DNA of 20,728 bases, taken from NCBI GenBank assembly GCA_026770575.1, contig MU657476.1, positions 1-20,728 of the forward strand, given 5' to 3'. This DNA is from Pelagophyceae sp. CCMP2097. Lineage: Eukaryota > Sar > Pelagophyceae. Positions 8,080 through 16,984 of this stretch are shown one piece after another. Every line of letters starts with the position of its first letter. Position 1 is the stretch's first letter. A program made the translations under genes and the position numbers. The notes beneath the pieces were generated by a model. The model was given only the letters and a program-made list of their open reading frames with translations, ran no database searches and was not told the origin of the DNA.

Positions 8080-8260
8080 TGAAAAATCAAAAATTACAAA
8101 ACCCACAAAAAAAAAAAAGGACGTAGCACAAAAAGTGGAAAAAAAATTAAAAAGCGTAGGATCTGGACTCAAAACAGTTTCAGACTTTACAACCTATTAC
8201 AACCCGGAATTGATTGAATATTCGACACCTCTGTATTTGGGAGGCGAAATCCTAAAATAA
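8079..8260 (+). pseudogene. Small basic protein broken at an A12 run
   Basis: ATG 8079 starts MKNQKLQNPQKKK and hits TAG after the A12 run at 8107-8118. In a frame shifted by one base the sequence continues DVAQKVEKKLKSVGSGLKTV and ends with STPLYLGGEILK and TAA 8258-8260. About 60 residues result, with a basic N-terminus and an amphipathic middle. If one base in the A run is variable or mis-sequenced, the gene is intact. Function unknown; it directly precedes the major capsid candidate. Confidence 0.45.
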
Positions 8261-8360
8261 ACTGGGAATTTCATTCAAAAAAACAGATACCCTTATCAAA
8301 AAAATAAAAATGGGATTGAAAAAAATCAAGTTGTCATATATTGAAAATATTTTAATATAT

Positions 8361-8369
8361 TCTATATAT
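8361..8369 (+). promoter_or_regulatory. TATA-like motif abutting the capsid start
   Basis: TCTATATAT lies directly before the Met codon at 8370. It matches the motif before the minor capsid candidate (7089-7099). The position argues that the real capsid start is 8370 rather than the upstream in-frame ATG at 8310, since that 20-residue extension is read from promoter-like AT-rich DNA. Confidence 0.4.
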
Positions 8370-9164
8370 ATGCATCATTCAGAACATGACATGTCAAAGC
8401 CCAGTATTTCACAAAAGTTTCTTGGAGTGGGTGCTGGACAATCACCTGCGATTCAGTCTAATATCACGAGGTTAAATCCTATCAATCAACAAGCAGGCTT
8501 CACTTGCAACTCAACTATACGTTTCCGAATTCCTGGATTGCAAAGCAACACCTTCTTGGACTGCGGAAACTCTTTCCAGAAGGTTCGCATAACAAATACA
8601 AGTGATCATGATTACATATTTTCACCTTTTGGATATGCTACAATGTTTAGCGATATCGAAGTTGCTCAACAAGGAGCAATCCTATCATCTCGCAGGGGTT
8701 ATGGCAGTTGGAGAAATTCCCAAGTGTCTTTAATTCAGACCCCTTCAGTAACTACATTAGATCCCGTGACAAATGATATCAACTCAATTTTTATTAAAAA
8801 CCATCTCAATAAATTTGGAGTTCTTGTCGGAGGCGTGTTAGTGGAGGCTTTGCGCGAGGTAATGTCAACTCCAGCAGAATGCCAGGCTATGTCGTTGATT
8901 GCTTCAGGTATAATGGGTTCTCACGACAAACCGATGGGGCTAAATCTCGATAAATTTTCACAAAATTCGTATGATGTTACTAAAGGCTTCATTCCAACAT
9001 TTGAAGCACGCTTGAATGATTGTGCTGCTAAAGGCGGATCTCAGTCAAATATATGTAGTGGCATCAGCACACTGGCGTCAACTAGAGGTCGAATTCTCTC
9101 GTACACTGATAAAGCCAATGCCCCAGTTCAATTGCATGTGATTTCTAAGTATCGCCAGGCGTAA
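8370..9164 (+). pseudogene. Major capsid protein candidate, C-terminus missing
   Basis: The frame from Met 8370 (MHHSEHDMSKPSISQKFLGV) is open for 265 codons, and Met 8391 is another possible start. The motif TIRFRIPGLQSNTFLDCGNS and the following FQKVRITNTSD resemble the N-terminal strands of PLV double-jelly-roll major capsid proteins (F-x-x-P, then a F/YLD strand). An RRGYGSWRN segment corresponds in place to the N-Y-N-x-L stretch of that family. Relatives known to me have about 450-600 residues and two jelly rolls; here the second half is absent and the end (APVQLHVISKYRQA, TAA 9162) is abrupt. After the stop the same frame reads VLDMTSPTAMWSVVM before another TAA. An internal deletion is likely. 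It is the longest undamaged frame in the element. Confidence 0.6.
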
Positions 9165-9265
9165 GTACTTGACATGACCAGTCCAACAGCAATGTGGAGC
9201 GTCGTAATGTAATCAGATTGAAAGATTAAAGGATTAAAAAAATAAAAATAAAATAAGAATAGTAT

Positions 9266-10952
9266 ATGTCTGTACAATCTAAAAGAAGTGTTATCAGCCC
9301 TGTCATTAACAGTCCCAATATTTTGGAATACTCTCCCGGAATTGGTATCGATATAACAAATAACGTTATAACAAATCTATTCGATAATATCAATGCATTA
9401 ACGAAAACACAAGTAATTAATGAAATTGATGAAAAAATAAGAAGTATTGAACCTGTTAAAATCAATTCCGGTAGAGGCATCGAAATTGTTGATAATGTTG
9501 TATCATTAAATGAATCATTCATTAGCAAAGACGAAATTGATTTAATATATTACCCAAAATAAATTATTGAAACTAAAATACTGGCAATCGATTCAACACA
9601 ACTCATAAGAAATGAAATCGCGTTAATGAGTAATCGTCCCAACAGTGGAGTGAATTATTTTGCTGAGACTAATCTCTTGTCATCTAACGGACTGAGCGGA
9701 ATTCAGAAAAACACAGGTGGTTTACGTTTTAACAATCAAGCGGGCTTTAACGCACATACAGTCAATTTTAGTAATGAATTCCAATTTAGTAATAATCCGT
9801 TGTCAACCGTGAGTGAAATTTCGCTAAATCCAGAACTATATACAACTCGTGAAAAAACAACTGAAAATTTACAGATTATCAATAACGACATTAAAGTTGT
9901 TGACGAAAAGATTAATGGAACAGTCATCCAAGTCTCTCAGCAAACTCAATAAATTGCCAATAATTAAATAAAAAATGACGAAAATTTGAAGACAGCAAAA
10001 AATCTGGTTCAAATAGAAATCTATTCAAATAAAATTGACAATAGCGTTGAAATAAATCGAGTAAATACTGATATAGATTCTTTATCTAATAAAATAAATA
10101 CGGAAACAGAAAATATAAAAATAATATCATCCCATTACGCTTTTTAAAAAAAGAATTAGTGCAATCCAAAAACAATCTATTAAACACAATTAATTTAGAT
10201 AAAACCCGCGCCGTAAACAAAGAGTCTAAATTTACAACATTGATTAATTTTGAGAAATCTCGAGCACTCTTAGATGAAGGAATTCTTAGTAATTTATTAC
10301 CAACAATCTATTCACCCCAAATTATTTTAACAGAAGAGTTATTTCGCTTTGGAAACAATGGAAGCAGCACTGATTATACATTAGACCCAGATAATTCATT
10401 TTTTGATAATAATTTGCATGACCGAATAGAAAGCAATCACACTAATACGGATCCGGTCTTTGAAAACATGATGTGGAGTAAAACAAAAATTAGAAACAAT
10501 GTCACATGTGAATCACGTATGGACATTGTGCTCGGCCTTTACACGATTGGACTGAGTAGCGTCCCTGCTTATATTTGGATGCGTGATAAGTCATTTACGA
10601 TTGAGGAAAATGTTTTACAATCCGAAAATAAGGTTTTGCTTTTCACAGACAAGCATATGTACTCACCAAATCCGGATAAAAGTTTAGGTGCAAATACTCA
10701 CATCAAACAGGATTTTTATTTTTTTGCAACCAAGAACATTATTCAAACGAAATTATAGGGCGGTAATATCGTAACAATCATAAAAGGTCGAACGTCGTTT
10801 ATTCCAGTGTTAGGAAGTGTTAAAAATCAGTCATGGTATTTTTTTATTTGGAAGGAGGTAAAACTACACATGAAACAAAATTCTTTCAACCAGCGACCAA
10901 TCAATCAAATTTAATTGATTTAATTAAACAAAGTCAAAGACTTGCCTTGTAA
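9266..10952 (+). pseudogene. Fibre protein 1, several stops
   Basis: ATG 9266 starts a frame with shaft-type repeats: GIGIDITNNVI (from about 9338) and RGIEIVDNVVS (from about 9473), each followed by a helical IDEKI/IDLIYY-type segment. TAA 9560 is crossed in frame. A PNSGVNYFAETNLLSS domain with NNQAGFNAHTVNFSN follows, then TAA 9950, TAA 9965 and further helical text. From about 10150 another frame continues the coiled stalk and a head domain (ILTEELFRFGNN, SRMDIVLGLYTIGLSS), crosses TAG 10756, and after a shift near 10853 ends with KFFQPATNQSNLIDLIKQSQ and TAA 10950-10952. Such shaft-and-head proteins attach virions to hosts. It is paralogous to the next gene. Confidence 0.65.
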
Positions 10953-11028
10953 GATCAAAAGTCGTTAAATATCTATCTCAAACAAAAACGAAATAAATAA
11001 TATAATTTTACCCCAATTTGTTAAGAAA

Positions 11029-12782
11029 ATGGAACTCATTGATTCAAACACCATTCGTATCGAAAAAAATTCATCAGTAACCGGTGTAGATTCGGTCGTA
11101 ATTGGACGGAATTCAATAAATAATTTTACAAGTTCGACAGTCATCGGTAACAATATCACAAAACAACGTAATAATTCGTTATATATATCAAATATTCGAG
11201 CGCTGCAAACTGATTCATCATGGTTTTACAATAATACCACGAAGGAAGTTTCATTCGGAAATAGTACCCAAGTAAACAATACGACTACGTCCCAATGAGA
11301 AACGGGTGCTACTGGACCCCGTGGCGAACAAGCGGCACCGTATGGTGTGAATAGAGGATTGTCACTTATAGACAATATTTTTTCAATTGAAGACGATTTC
11401 TTAAATGAAAATGAAATATTAGCAAAGTTCTATAACAAGACGACTATTGATGAAAAATTATCGATTGTACAGAACCTGACAGTGTCTCGTGGATTGAATC
11501 TAATCAATAAAGTAGTTTCTAAACAAGAGGATTTCTTTGATAAAAATCAAATATCCGAGTTGTTTTTTAATAAGTCACAAGTAGATTCAAGATTCGGCTC
11601 AATACCGAATTATACATATGGACGAGGGATAAATGTATCAGATTTTAATTTAATAACAGTCGCATCTAATATTCTCGATGAGAGCCAGCTTGCAAATATT
11701 TATTTTAATAAAAACGAAATAAATACACGAATTGATGAAATTCCTTGATATTCGTATGGTCGCGGTTTATTTCAATCAAACACGAATTTGATAAGTATAA
11801 ACGGCGAGTTCAATAATAATTTAGAAAACGAACAAATTTAAAATAACAAAAATCAAATTAAAGAAAAATTGGTGACAAGAGCGAAAGTTTTTTTCGTGAG
11901 AAGAGGATTGGCATACAGCAATCAGGTTATATCACTGAAATCAGAAATTCTATCTGATATAGAAATCAGCGACAAATATTATGACAAACAAACAATTGAT
12001 GCAAAAATTTCTCAAAACAGTTATATTTCACAGATTCGCAATGAATTCGACAGGGCAGTCTCATCGCCAAATAGTGGCATACGTTACGATGTGGATAGTT
12101 CAACTCTTTCAGTGAATTCATTAAATGAAGAAATCCAAAAAAACGATGGGTTTGCTATTAAAACCACAGCAGGGTTTGACAGTTTAACCATGCGATTTTC
12201 ATCAGATTTTTCGTTTGATAATTCAATTTCAGATCTGAGCCAGGTTATATTAAAACCGGTTACTTTCTACAATCGAACTCAACGCGGGACAAAATTATTG
12301 ATGAAATTGGTGGAATTGACGGGAAGAATTCTATTTTAAGTACCGTCAGAAATTACTTTTTAAGGGATTCAACTGCTTTTAAAATGATCTGCGACATTAT
12401 TACTACTGTTTCAAAATCATCGATGAAAGCATACCAGAATGGTATTGAATACCGTAAAGACACGTCCTCAATTGGCGCGTTTAATATTTTATTTGATACT
12501 GATTTTTTCAATATCGAAAGTGGTACTAAAGACAATGTTCCAAATGTTACAATTTCCAAAAAGAAAAAATTAGAAATTGTTTCTGTAGGTAGATGGATCG
12601 TAACACGTGACTCAGATAACAGAATGGTCCTTACGAAATACGATGGAGAGAAAGTCAAAAATGATTCAAATATAAACGTCGCGTGGAATGACAGAGGATC
12701 TATTCAGGGCGTTCCCAGACAAAGATTTAGTTTTACAAATCCATTAAAATCACTCGATTATCAGATTCACTTCACGCCTTGA
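11029..12782 (+). pseudogene. Fibre protein 2 with 45-residue shaft repeats
   Basis: ATG 11029 opens MELIDSNTIRIEKNSSVTGV, a YadA-head-like pattern (SVVIGRNSINN, STVIGNNI) and WFYNNTTKEVSFG, a motif common in giant-virus and phage fibres. After TGA 11296 the same frame gives a short collagen-like GATGPRGEQ and five shaft repeats (11353 to about 12036), crossing TGA 11746 and TAA 11839. A PNSGIRYDVD domain with AGFDSLTMRFSSD follows and matches fibre 1. The frame changes near 12285, and the C-terminal part (KAYQNGIEYRKD, GRWIVTRDSDNRMVL) ends at TGA 12780-12782. The original was about 580 residues. The head differs from fibre 1. Confidence 0.65.
11353..12036 (+). repeat. Five protein-level repeats of about 45 residues
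   Basis: Units start at 11353, 11488, 11623, 11761 and 11902. Each begins RGL/RGI, has a small beta segment (LIDNIFSI, LINKVVSK), then FL-x-x-x-x-I, then an FYNK/FFNK/YFNK/YYDK box followed by x-x-ID-x-K/R. The DNA is not obviously repeated, so the repeats are old and kept at the protein level. They resemble trimeric shaft modules. Confidence 0.8.
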
Positions 12783-12835
12783 AATTTTACACTTGATCAT
12801 CGCCAGCAACAGGTCGTTTTGAATAACGTGAAAAA

Positions 12836-12853
12836 TACTTCTTTTTGGAAGTA
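12836..12853. terminator. Small hairpin between convergent genes
   Basis: TACTTC (12836-12841) and GAAGTA (12848-12853) form a 6-bp stem with a T-rich loop. It lies in the 134-bp gap between fibre 2 (+) and the recombinase (-), where 3' ends meet. It may help end transcripts. The gap shows no gene. Confidence 0.3.
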
Positions 12854-12916
12854 GAAATGAGAAACTTTAATTTTGATATTTACATGGATATTTTTTATTG
12901 TTCTATATCAAGTGAT

Positions 12917-14017
12917 TTAATTTTTTATTTTCGGGTTAAACTCATCTGTGCGCCTATAATACGTTTGGGATGATTGAACCGAGTGTTTCATTTTGTTGGC
13001 GAGTCTCCGCTGATATTGGATTCCATGTTCATAAGCTTCTGAAACGTAAGCCTTTCGAATGTCATTTATCGTTTTTTTACTTTTAAATAATTTTTCATAA
13101 TTTTTGTAACGTATTGATTCAATCGCCCAGTTTCAGTACTGAATAGGAATGTTCTTGGGAAGTAATCAATAGACATAGATATTAAAGATTGACATAATAT
13201 ATCAGGTTTGAATTCAATGCATCCATAATTTTTGACGTCTTATGCGTGTATATTATTAGTTTATTATCGTTTAAATTGTAATAATTAATTTTTTCATTGA
13301 CTCTTTTCGGATTGATATGAATCTGACTTAAATCATCACGAAATCCATGTTGGGTATATAATGACAATAATATCGCAGAATCAAGTAATTCTTTATGGTT
13401 TTTAAACCAAATTCTAAACAATCCAACTTGTTCAGTGCAATCTCAGACAATTTTATAGACATAGACTTCATATCGTTAATTTTATTAATGAGCGGCTCTT
13501 GTGACTTATTTGCTTGTGTAATGATATTTATTTCATTCATTTCGACAAATAAATCTGATATAATTTTTATAAGATTCGAATATTCCTTTTCTAATTTATA
13601 ATGGCCAATGTATCTGGATAAGACTGATATAAACAATTTCAAAAGGTTTTTGTTTTTTGTTTTTTCGAAAAATACAGTATCAAGTTGATCCGACGAAAAG
13701 TCGGATATATTTTCACGTTTTCCTTTATCAACAAGACAATTTAAGTAACTTTTTCGAGTATTTAAATTTTCATACAAAAACAGGAATAAAATCAATTAAA
13801 TTTTGTCTTTTAAAAATAGATAAAGGTACAGATTGTTGAATTTTTGGTATTTTGGCTCTCCCAGTCGCCTGCCTAAGAATATTAAGGACTTCTTCTTTTT
13901 TTCTAATAGATAACCAAGTCCGTTTTTTTCTAATTGTAGACTGTTTAATCCGATTATCGTTTTCGCCTCCTTAAATTCTATTGAGTTGCGAAATGATTGA
14001 TTTTTGTCGTGTATCAT
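12917..14017 (-). pseudogene. Tyrosine recombinase (integrase), frameshifted
   Basis: Read leftward from ATG 14017 (MIHDKNQSFRNSIEFKEAKT). The frame crosses TAA at 13796-13798 and continues with a helical core-binding-like domain to about 13430. After a shift it reads KELLDSAILLSLYTQHGFRD, where the LYTQHGFRDDL motif carries the first catalytic Arg (codon 13338-13340), and IIYTHKTSK, the likely catalytic Lys (near 13241). A further shift to the segment 13176-12917 gives INDIRKAYVS (second Arg, box II; Asn where His is usual), then KMKHSVQSSQTYYRR with the His-Ser box and the nucleophilic Tyr. A TGA at about 13132-13134 interrupts this last part. The sum of about 365 codons suits viral tyrosine recombinases. 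It would integrate the genome by strand exchange. Not functional as read. Confidence 0.75.
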
Positions 14018-14158
14018 AAATTAGACCAAATTCGTATTGTATCTTGTACGTCGTCATACTTAACATAATATAATATTTAATCCTTATATCATCTTTGCGT
14101 TTCATTTTTATTGATAATTTTAAATCAAAAATATTATTTTTTAGTAAGCATGTTGTTA

Positions 14159-14299
14159 TTAATATTGATCTGAATCATCTACAATATTACACGTGTCTGT
14201 TGATTCAATGCTTTCAATCAGTTTAATTCCCGTCCAGACAGTGTTAGTCTTTCCATTTACCGATTTCTCCATGTTATTTATTCCTTCAATTTTATTCAT
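14159..14299 (-). CDS. 46-residue ORF overlapping the helicase end
   Basis: ATG 14297-14299 starts MNKIEGINNMEKSVNGKTNT and ends ...DDSDQY with TAA at 14159-14161, without a break. It overlaps the helicase stop in ATGAATAA (14292-14299). No motif is recognised. Compact overlap and an intact frame suggest a real small gene. Between it and the recombinase start (14018-14158) only another short minus frame (MKRKDDIRIKYYIM...) is seen. Confidence 0.4.
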   Translation of the reverse strand: MNKIEGINNMEKSVNGKTNTVWTGIKLIESIESTDTCNIVDDSDQY

Positions 14300-15441
14300 T
14301 TATATATGTTTTTTTTAAATCCATCCCGAAACGTCTAAGTGATATGCCTGTTTTCATAGTTCTTAACCTATCATCAATGTCAGCAGAGGGTACATAGTCA
14401 TAAACTTTTCCCGTTACTTCATAATCTTTAAAGAACTTTGTTAAAATTGATATGTCTTGTCCGATCCAGTCGCTTTTTGCTTGGACTACCCCTTGCGGAT
14501 CTTCATCAAATTTCAAAGTTTCGATTCCATCAAAATACTGACATATGAGCATACGTACAAAATTCTTCTGGAATTCAATTGTAGCGATTTCCCAATTATA
14601 TTTGGATCACTTTGTAATTCAAACTCTGGATTCGTCAGGTTTTCAACGTAGATTTTTGTATAAGAAACAACACGGATGCGGTTATCTAATGCGTCGTCCA
14701 TTGGGGATATTTTCGGTAAGTCGTTCGCACAAATAAGCGCGAGAAAATCGACTTTGAATGTACATTCCTCTTTGCAATGGTTTCTCCCTTCTAAACTATC
14801 ACCCCCGGAAGATAGACTTTTAATTGCATTTCCATTAAGAGCCGTAATAGAGTTAATTTCATTACTAATGATAATCCGTTTATTCTATTTCAACATTATC
14901 CATCGATTTTGCTGCGCCATATCTTGACTGCTTTGCTTATATGCGAGGTTGTTGGCATTAAAACTGTCTGCATAGCCTCCAAGACTCATAAGAAGTGCGC
15001 GGGTGAGTGTCGATTTACCAGTATTACCGAAACCCAATGCAAACATACATTTCTTCATAACAGACCCCAACACTGCTTTACTTAACTGATATATAAACCA
15101 ATCACCGACCTCTTTGCCAAGTGGTTCGTAAAAGAGTCGATTTTTAATAGACTCGCGGTATTCTCCCCCATCGGTTTCTTCTTCATAATCATGTGGGATT
15201 GTAGATGTAAATACAATTTCTGGATTATAAGAATGTTCTGGAAAATTGAAGAAAATCGATTTTTAAAGTCAATATACCCATTTTTAAATAATAAATAACC
15301 AAGCGAGGAATTTTCAGTCCGTTTAATCCAGTCATTGTCAGCACATAAGGATGGCATTTCAATTGAAATTTTTGAAGTGTTCGCTAAATGTTCGGTTTGT
15401 GTTCGGATTTGGTTCGGTGTCGTGTTCGGGTAAAGTTCGTT
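14292..15441 (-). pseudogene. SF3 (D5-like) helicase, N-terminus missing
   Basis: Read leftward. The frame is open from about 15441 (TEHLANTSKISIEMPSLCAD), shifts near 15250, and gives YNPEIVFTSTIPHDYEEETD and EPLGKEVGDWFIYQLSKAVL. Walker A is ALGFGNTGKSTLTRAL. After TAG at 14885-14887 the same frame has motif B (IIISNEINSI), and motif C with the sensor and Arg finger region (LALICANDLPKISPMDDALD, then NRIRV). A shift near 14560 leads to the typical C-terminal tail (ISILTKFFKDYEVTGKVYDY, GISLRRFGMDLKK), ending at 14292. This matches the D5/SF3 replicative helicases of PLVs and other DNA viruses. The primase or N-terminal domain usually upstream is absent; open text runs into the edge of the viral block. 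Confidence 0.85.
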
Positions 15442-15454
15442 TTACACATACGCG

Positions 15455-15518
15455 AAACACAACGGAATTCCAAAACGCGACGCGCCAAACACAACGGACA
15501 TCCAAAACGCGACGCGCC
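15455..15518. repeat. Two direct 32-bp repeats
   Basis: Units 15455-15486 and 15487-15518 differ at two or three bases (both start AAACACAACGGA and end CGCGACGCGCC); a partial third begins AAACAG. They sit right beside the break in the helicase gene. Just before them GTTCGG occurs four times (15388-15429), partly within the open helicase frame. Confidence 0.85.
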
Positions 15519-15639
15519 AAACAGCAAAAGTTTGTATGCTCAATAAGACGGCTTTAAATAAGTCCAGGGGTTTCAGGAGGATTTTATATCCCATGGGGTA
15601 TAGAGGATTTTATCAAATCCACAAGGTGCGGCGATAAGG

Positions 15640-15790
15640 AAACCCGAGGGGATACGTTTGAAACCCGCGGGAGATACGTTGGAAAACCCGAAGACAATTT
15701 GAAAAACCCGGAGACAAACACTAACGTTTAAAATCAGATATTAAAATTTGAAAACCCGCAGAGATACGTTGGGGAAAATCCGGAAATATA
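15640..15790. repeat. Irregular array of AAACCCG units
   Basis: About five units of 19-24 bp of the form TTTGAAAACCCG(C/G)AGA(G)ATACG follow each other. The array resembles, in inverse sense and loosely, the G-rich array at 2497-2590. From 15519 to 15639 and from 15791 to 15960 I see no gene. This stretch is intermediate in base composition. Confidence 0.6.
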
Positions 15791-15964
15791 CCCTTAGTCG
15801 TTTTCGGATATTAAAAATGAATGCACAAAATCTTTAAAAACACTGGGGAATACTCGCGCAATCAATTCGTTGACTAAAAAATCCCCAACTAAAAGAGGGT
15901 CAGAAAAGGAGCTAAATCCGGCTATGTACCCTTCCAAGGTTTGAAAGGCACCACGGTCTTTTTC

Positions 15965-15997
15965 TGAACACTTCTGTGTTCAAACGAAACCGGTTTC
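15965..15997. other. Two adjacent small palindromes
   Basis: TGAACAC (15965-15971) pairs with GTGTTCA (15976-15982) around a 4-base loop, and GAAACCGGTTTC (15986-15997) is a perfect 12-bp palindrome. They lie at the start of the GC-rich right flank. Meaning unknown; 15998-16053 shows no gene. Confidence 0.5.
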
Positions 15998-16053
15998 AAG
16001 AGGGTGGATCTTAAGCAAGCAAGGGTCCTCCAAACAGCTGCGGGGCCTCCTTT

Positions 16054-16631
16054 TCAGGGAGAGGGTGGGTCGTGGGCCGCCCTGTGGACCTCGCCAAAGA
16101 CGGCAAGCAGGTCCGTGACGAGGAGCACAATGATGATAATATGCGCCCGCCCAGAGTCGACGCGCTTCGCGAGCGCGAGCCGCGAGCCGCCGAAGCCTTG
16201 GTTCGTCAGCTGCTCGAAGAGCGGCTCCGCGAGCTGCTTGCCCACGTAGTCGGACAGTGTCTCAGCGAAGTCGCTTAAGGCGCGCAGGCTCTCGGCGTGG
16301 TCGAAGTCGCCGTGCGCGTCGACGAAGCCGCGGCTGACCATGAGCGTGACAAAGCCGCCGAACGACATTTTGCTCCGGCCGTGCTGCCCCGTCGCCTCCT
16401 GCGCCGCGCGCCGCGTTAGAAATTTCCCCGGAACACCGCGCGGGGCGGCGGTGCCGGGCGGAGACGCACGTGCTTTTCCTGCAGGACCATCTTGGCCTCC
16501 TCGATGGCGATGGCCTTGGCGCTGTGCGCCTGCAAGAGCTCGCGCAGCTCCATGGCGTCGATGTAGCCCGACCCGCCCCGGTCCACGGCGTCGAACATGG
16601 CCCGGAGCCCGGACTCCACGTTGGCGGCCAT
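16054..16631 (-). CDS. EF-hand protein with C-terminal membrane segment (2 exons)
   Basis: Host gene, read leftward. Exon 1 (16631-16470) begins MAANVESGLRAMFDAV and has a canonical EF-hand loop DRGGSGYIDAME. An intron at 16399-16469 (71 nt, GTGCGT...GCAG, phase 0) is inferred because it joins this frame to the second frame without a stop. Exon 2 (16398-16054) reads EATGQHGRSKMSFGGFVTLM, a degenerate second EF-hand ending in the usual F-x-x-L/M, then a helical part and a hydrophobic segment AHIIIIVLLVTDLLAVFG that may span a membrane. It probably binds calcium and regulates a partner. An N-terminal extension up to 16790 is open but low-complexity. The region 16791-16984 holds no gene. Confidence 0.65.
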
Positions 16632-16984
16632 CGAATCGCTCGCCCCCGAAGGTGCGCGCGCCGTCGCCTCCGACGCGCGCGCCGCCGCCGCCGGGCTTTC
16701 AGAATGGGAAGAATGCGCCAAATATCTCGAGGAGAGCGGTGGTGAGCACGACCTCGCGACCACCATGGCTTCTTGCGCGAAAGCGCGCACCCGCCACGCC
16801 GCGCGTCCGACGAGGCACGCTCAAGGCCCAACGCCTCGCCTGCCCGCTGCCACGCCTCTCCTGAGGTCTGGAAATCGTCCAGTCACTGGCAAGATCTCGT
16901 TCGGGAACGACGCTGACCGGCACGAGAGAGACCCACGCTATCTACTCCGCGCGCTCGGGCGTCGCGGCGTCTCCGGCGTGTGTT

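Larger units (their letters stand above)
2360..15890. mobile_element. Integrated, decayed polinton-like virus
   Basis: An AT-rich block between GC-rich host flanks. It contains a packaging ATPase, capsid candidates, two fibre genes, lipase, tyrosine recombinase and SF3 helicase. This gene set is known from polinton-like viruses (Preplasmiviricota) of algae and other protists. No protein-primed DNA polymerase B, retroviral-type integrase or adenain-like protease is visible. Nearly all larger genes carry nonsense codons and frameshifts, so the copy appears inactive. The limits given are approximate: composition changes near 2340-2400 on the left and between 15440 and 15900 on the right. No target-site duplication could be identified. 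Confidence 0.85.

Noticed and set aside
9226..9927. Minus-strand hydrophobic ORFs opposite fibre 1
   Set aside because: They mirror the Ser/Asn/Ile-rich fibre frame in AT-rich DNA and have no start context or motif.
3426..15441. Alternative genetic code explaining the in-frame stops
   Set aside because: TAA, TAG and TGA all interrupt protein-like frames, genuine ends also use them, and frameshifts are common. Decay explains the data better than reassignment.
2360..15890. Virophage or classical Polinton/Maverick
   Set aside because: No protein-primed DNA polymerase B, retroviral-type integrase or adenain-like protease could be found; a tyrosine recombinase and SF3 helicase point to a PLV. 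Missing regions mean this is not fully excluded.
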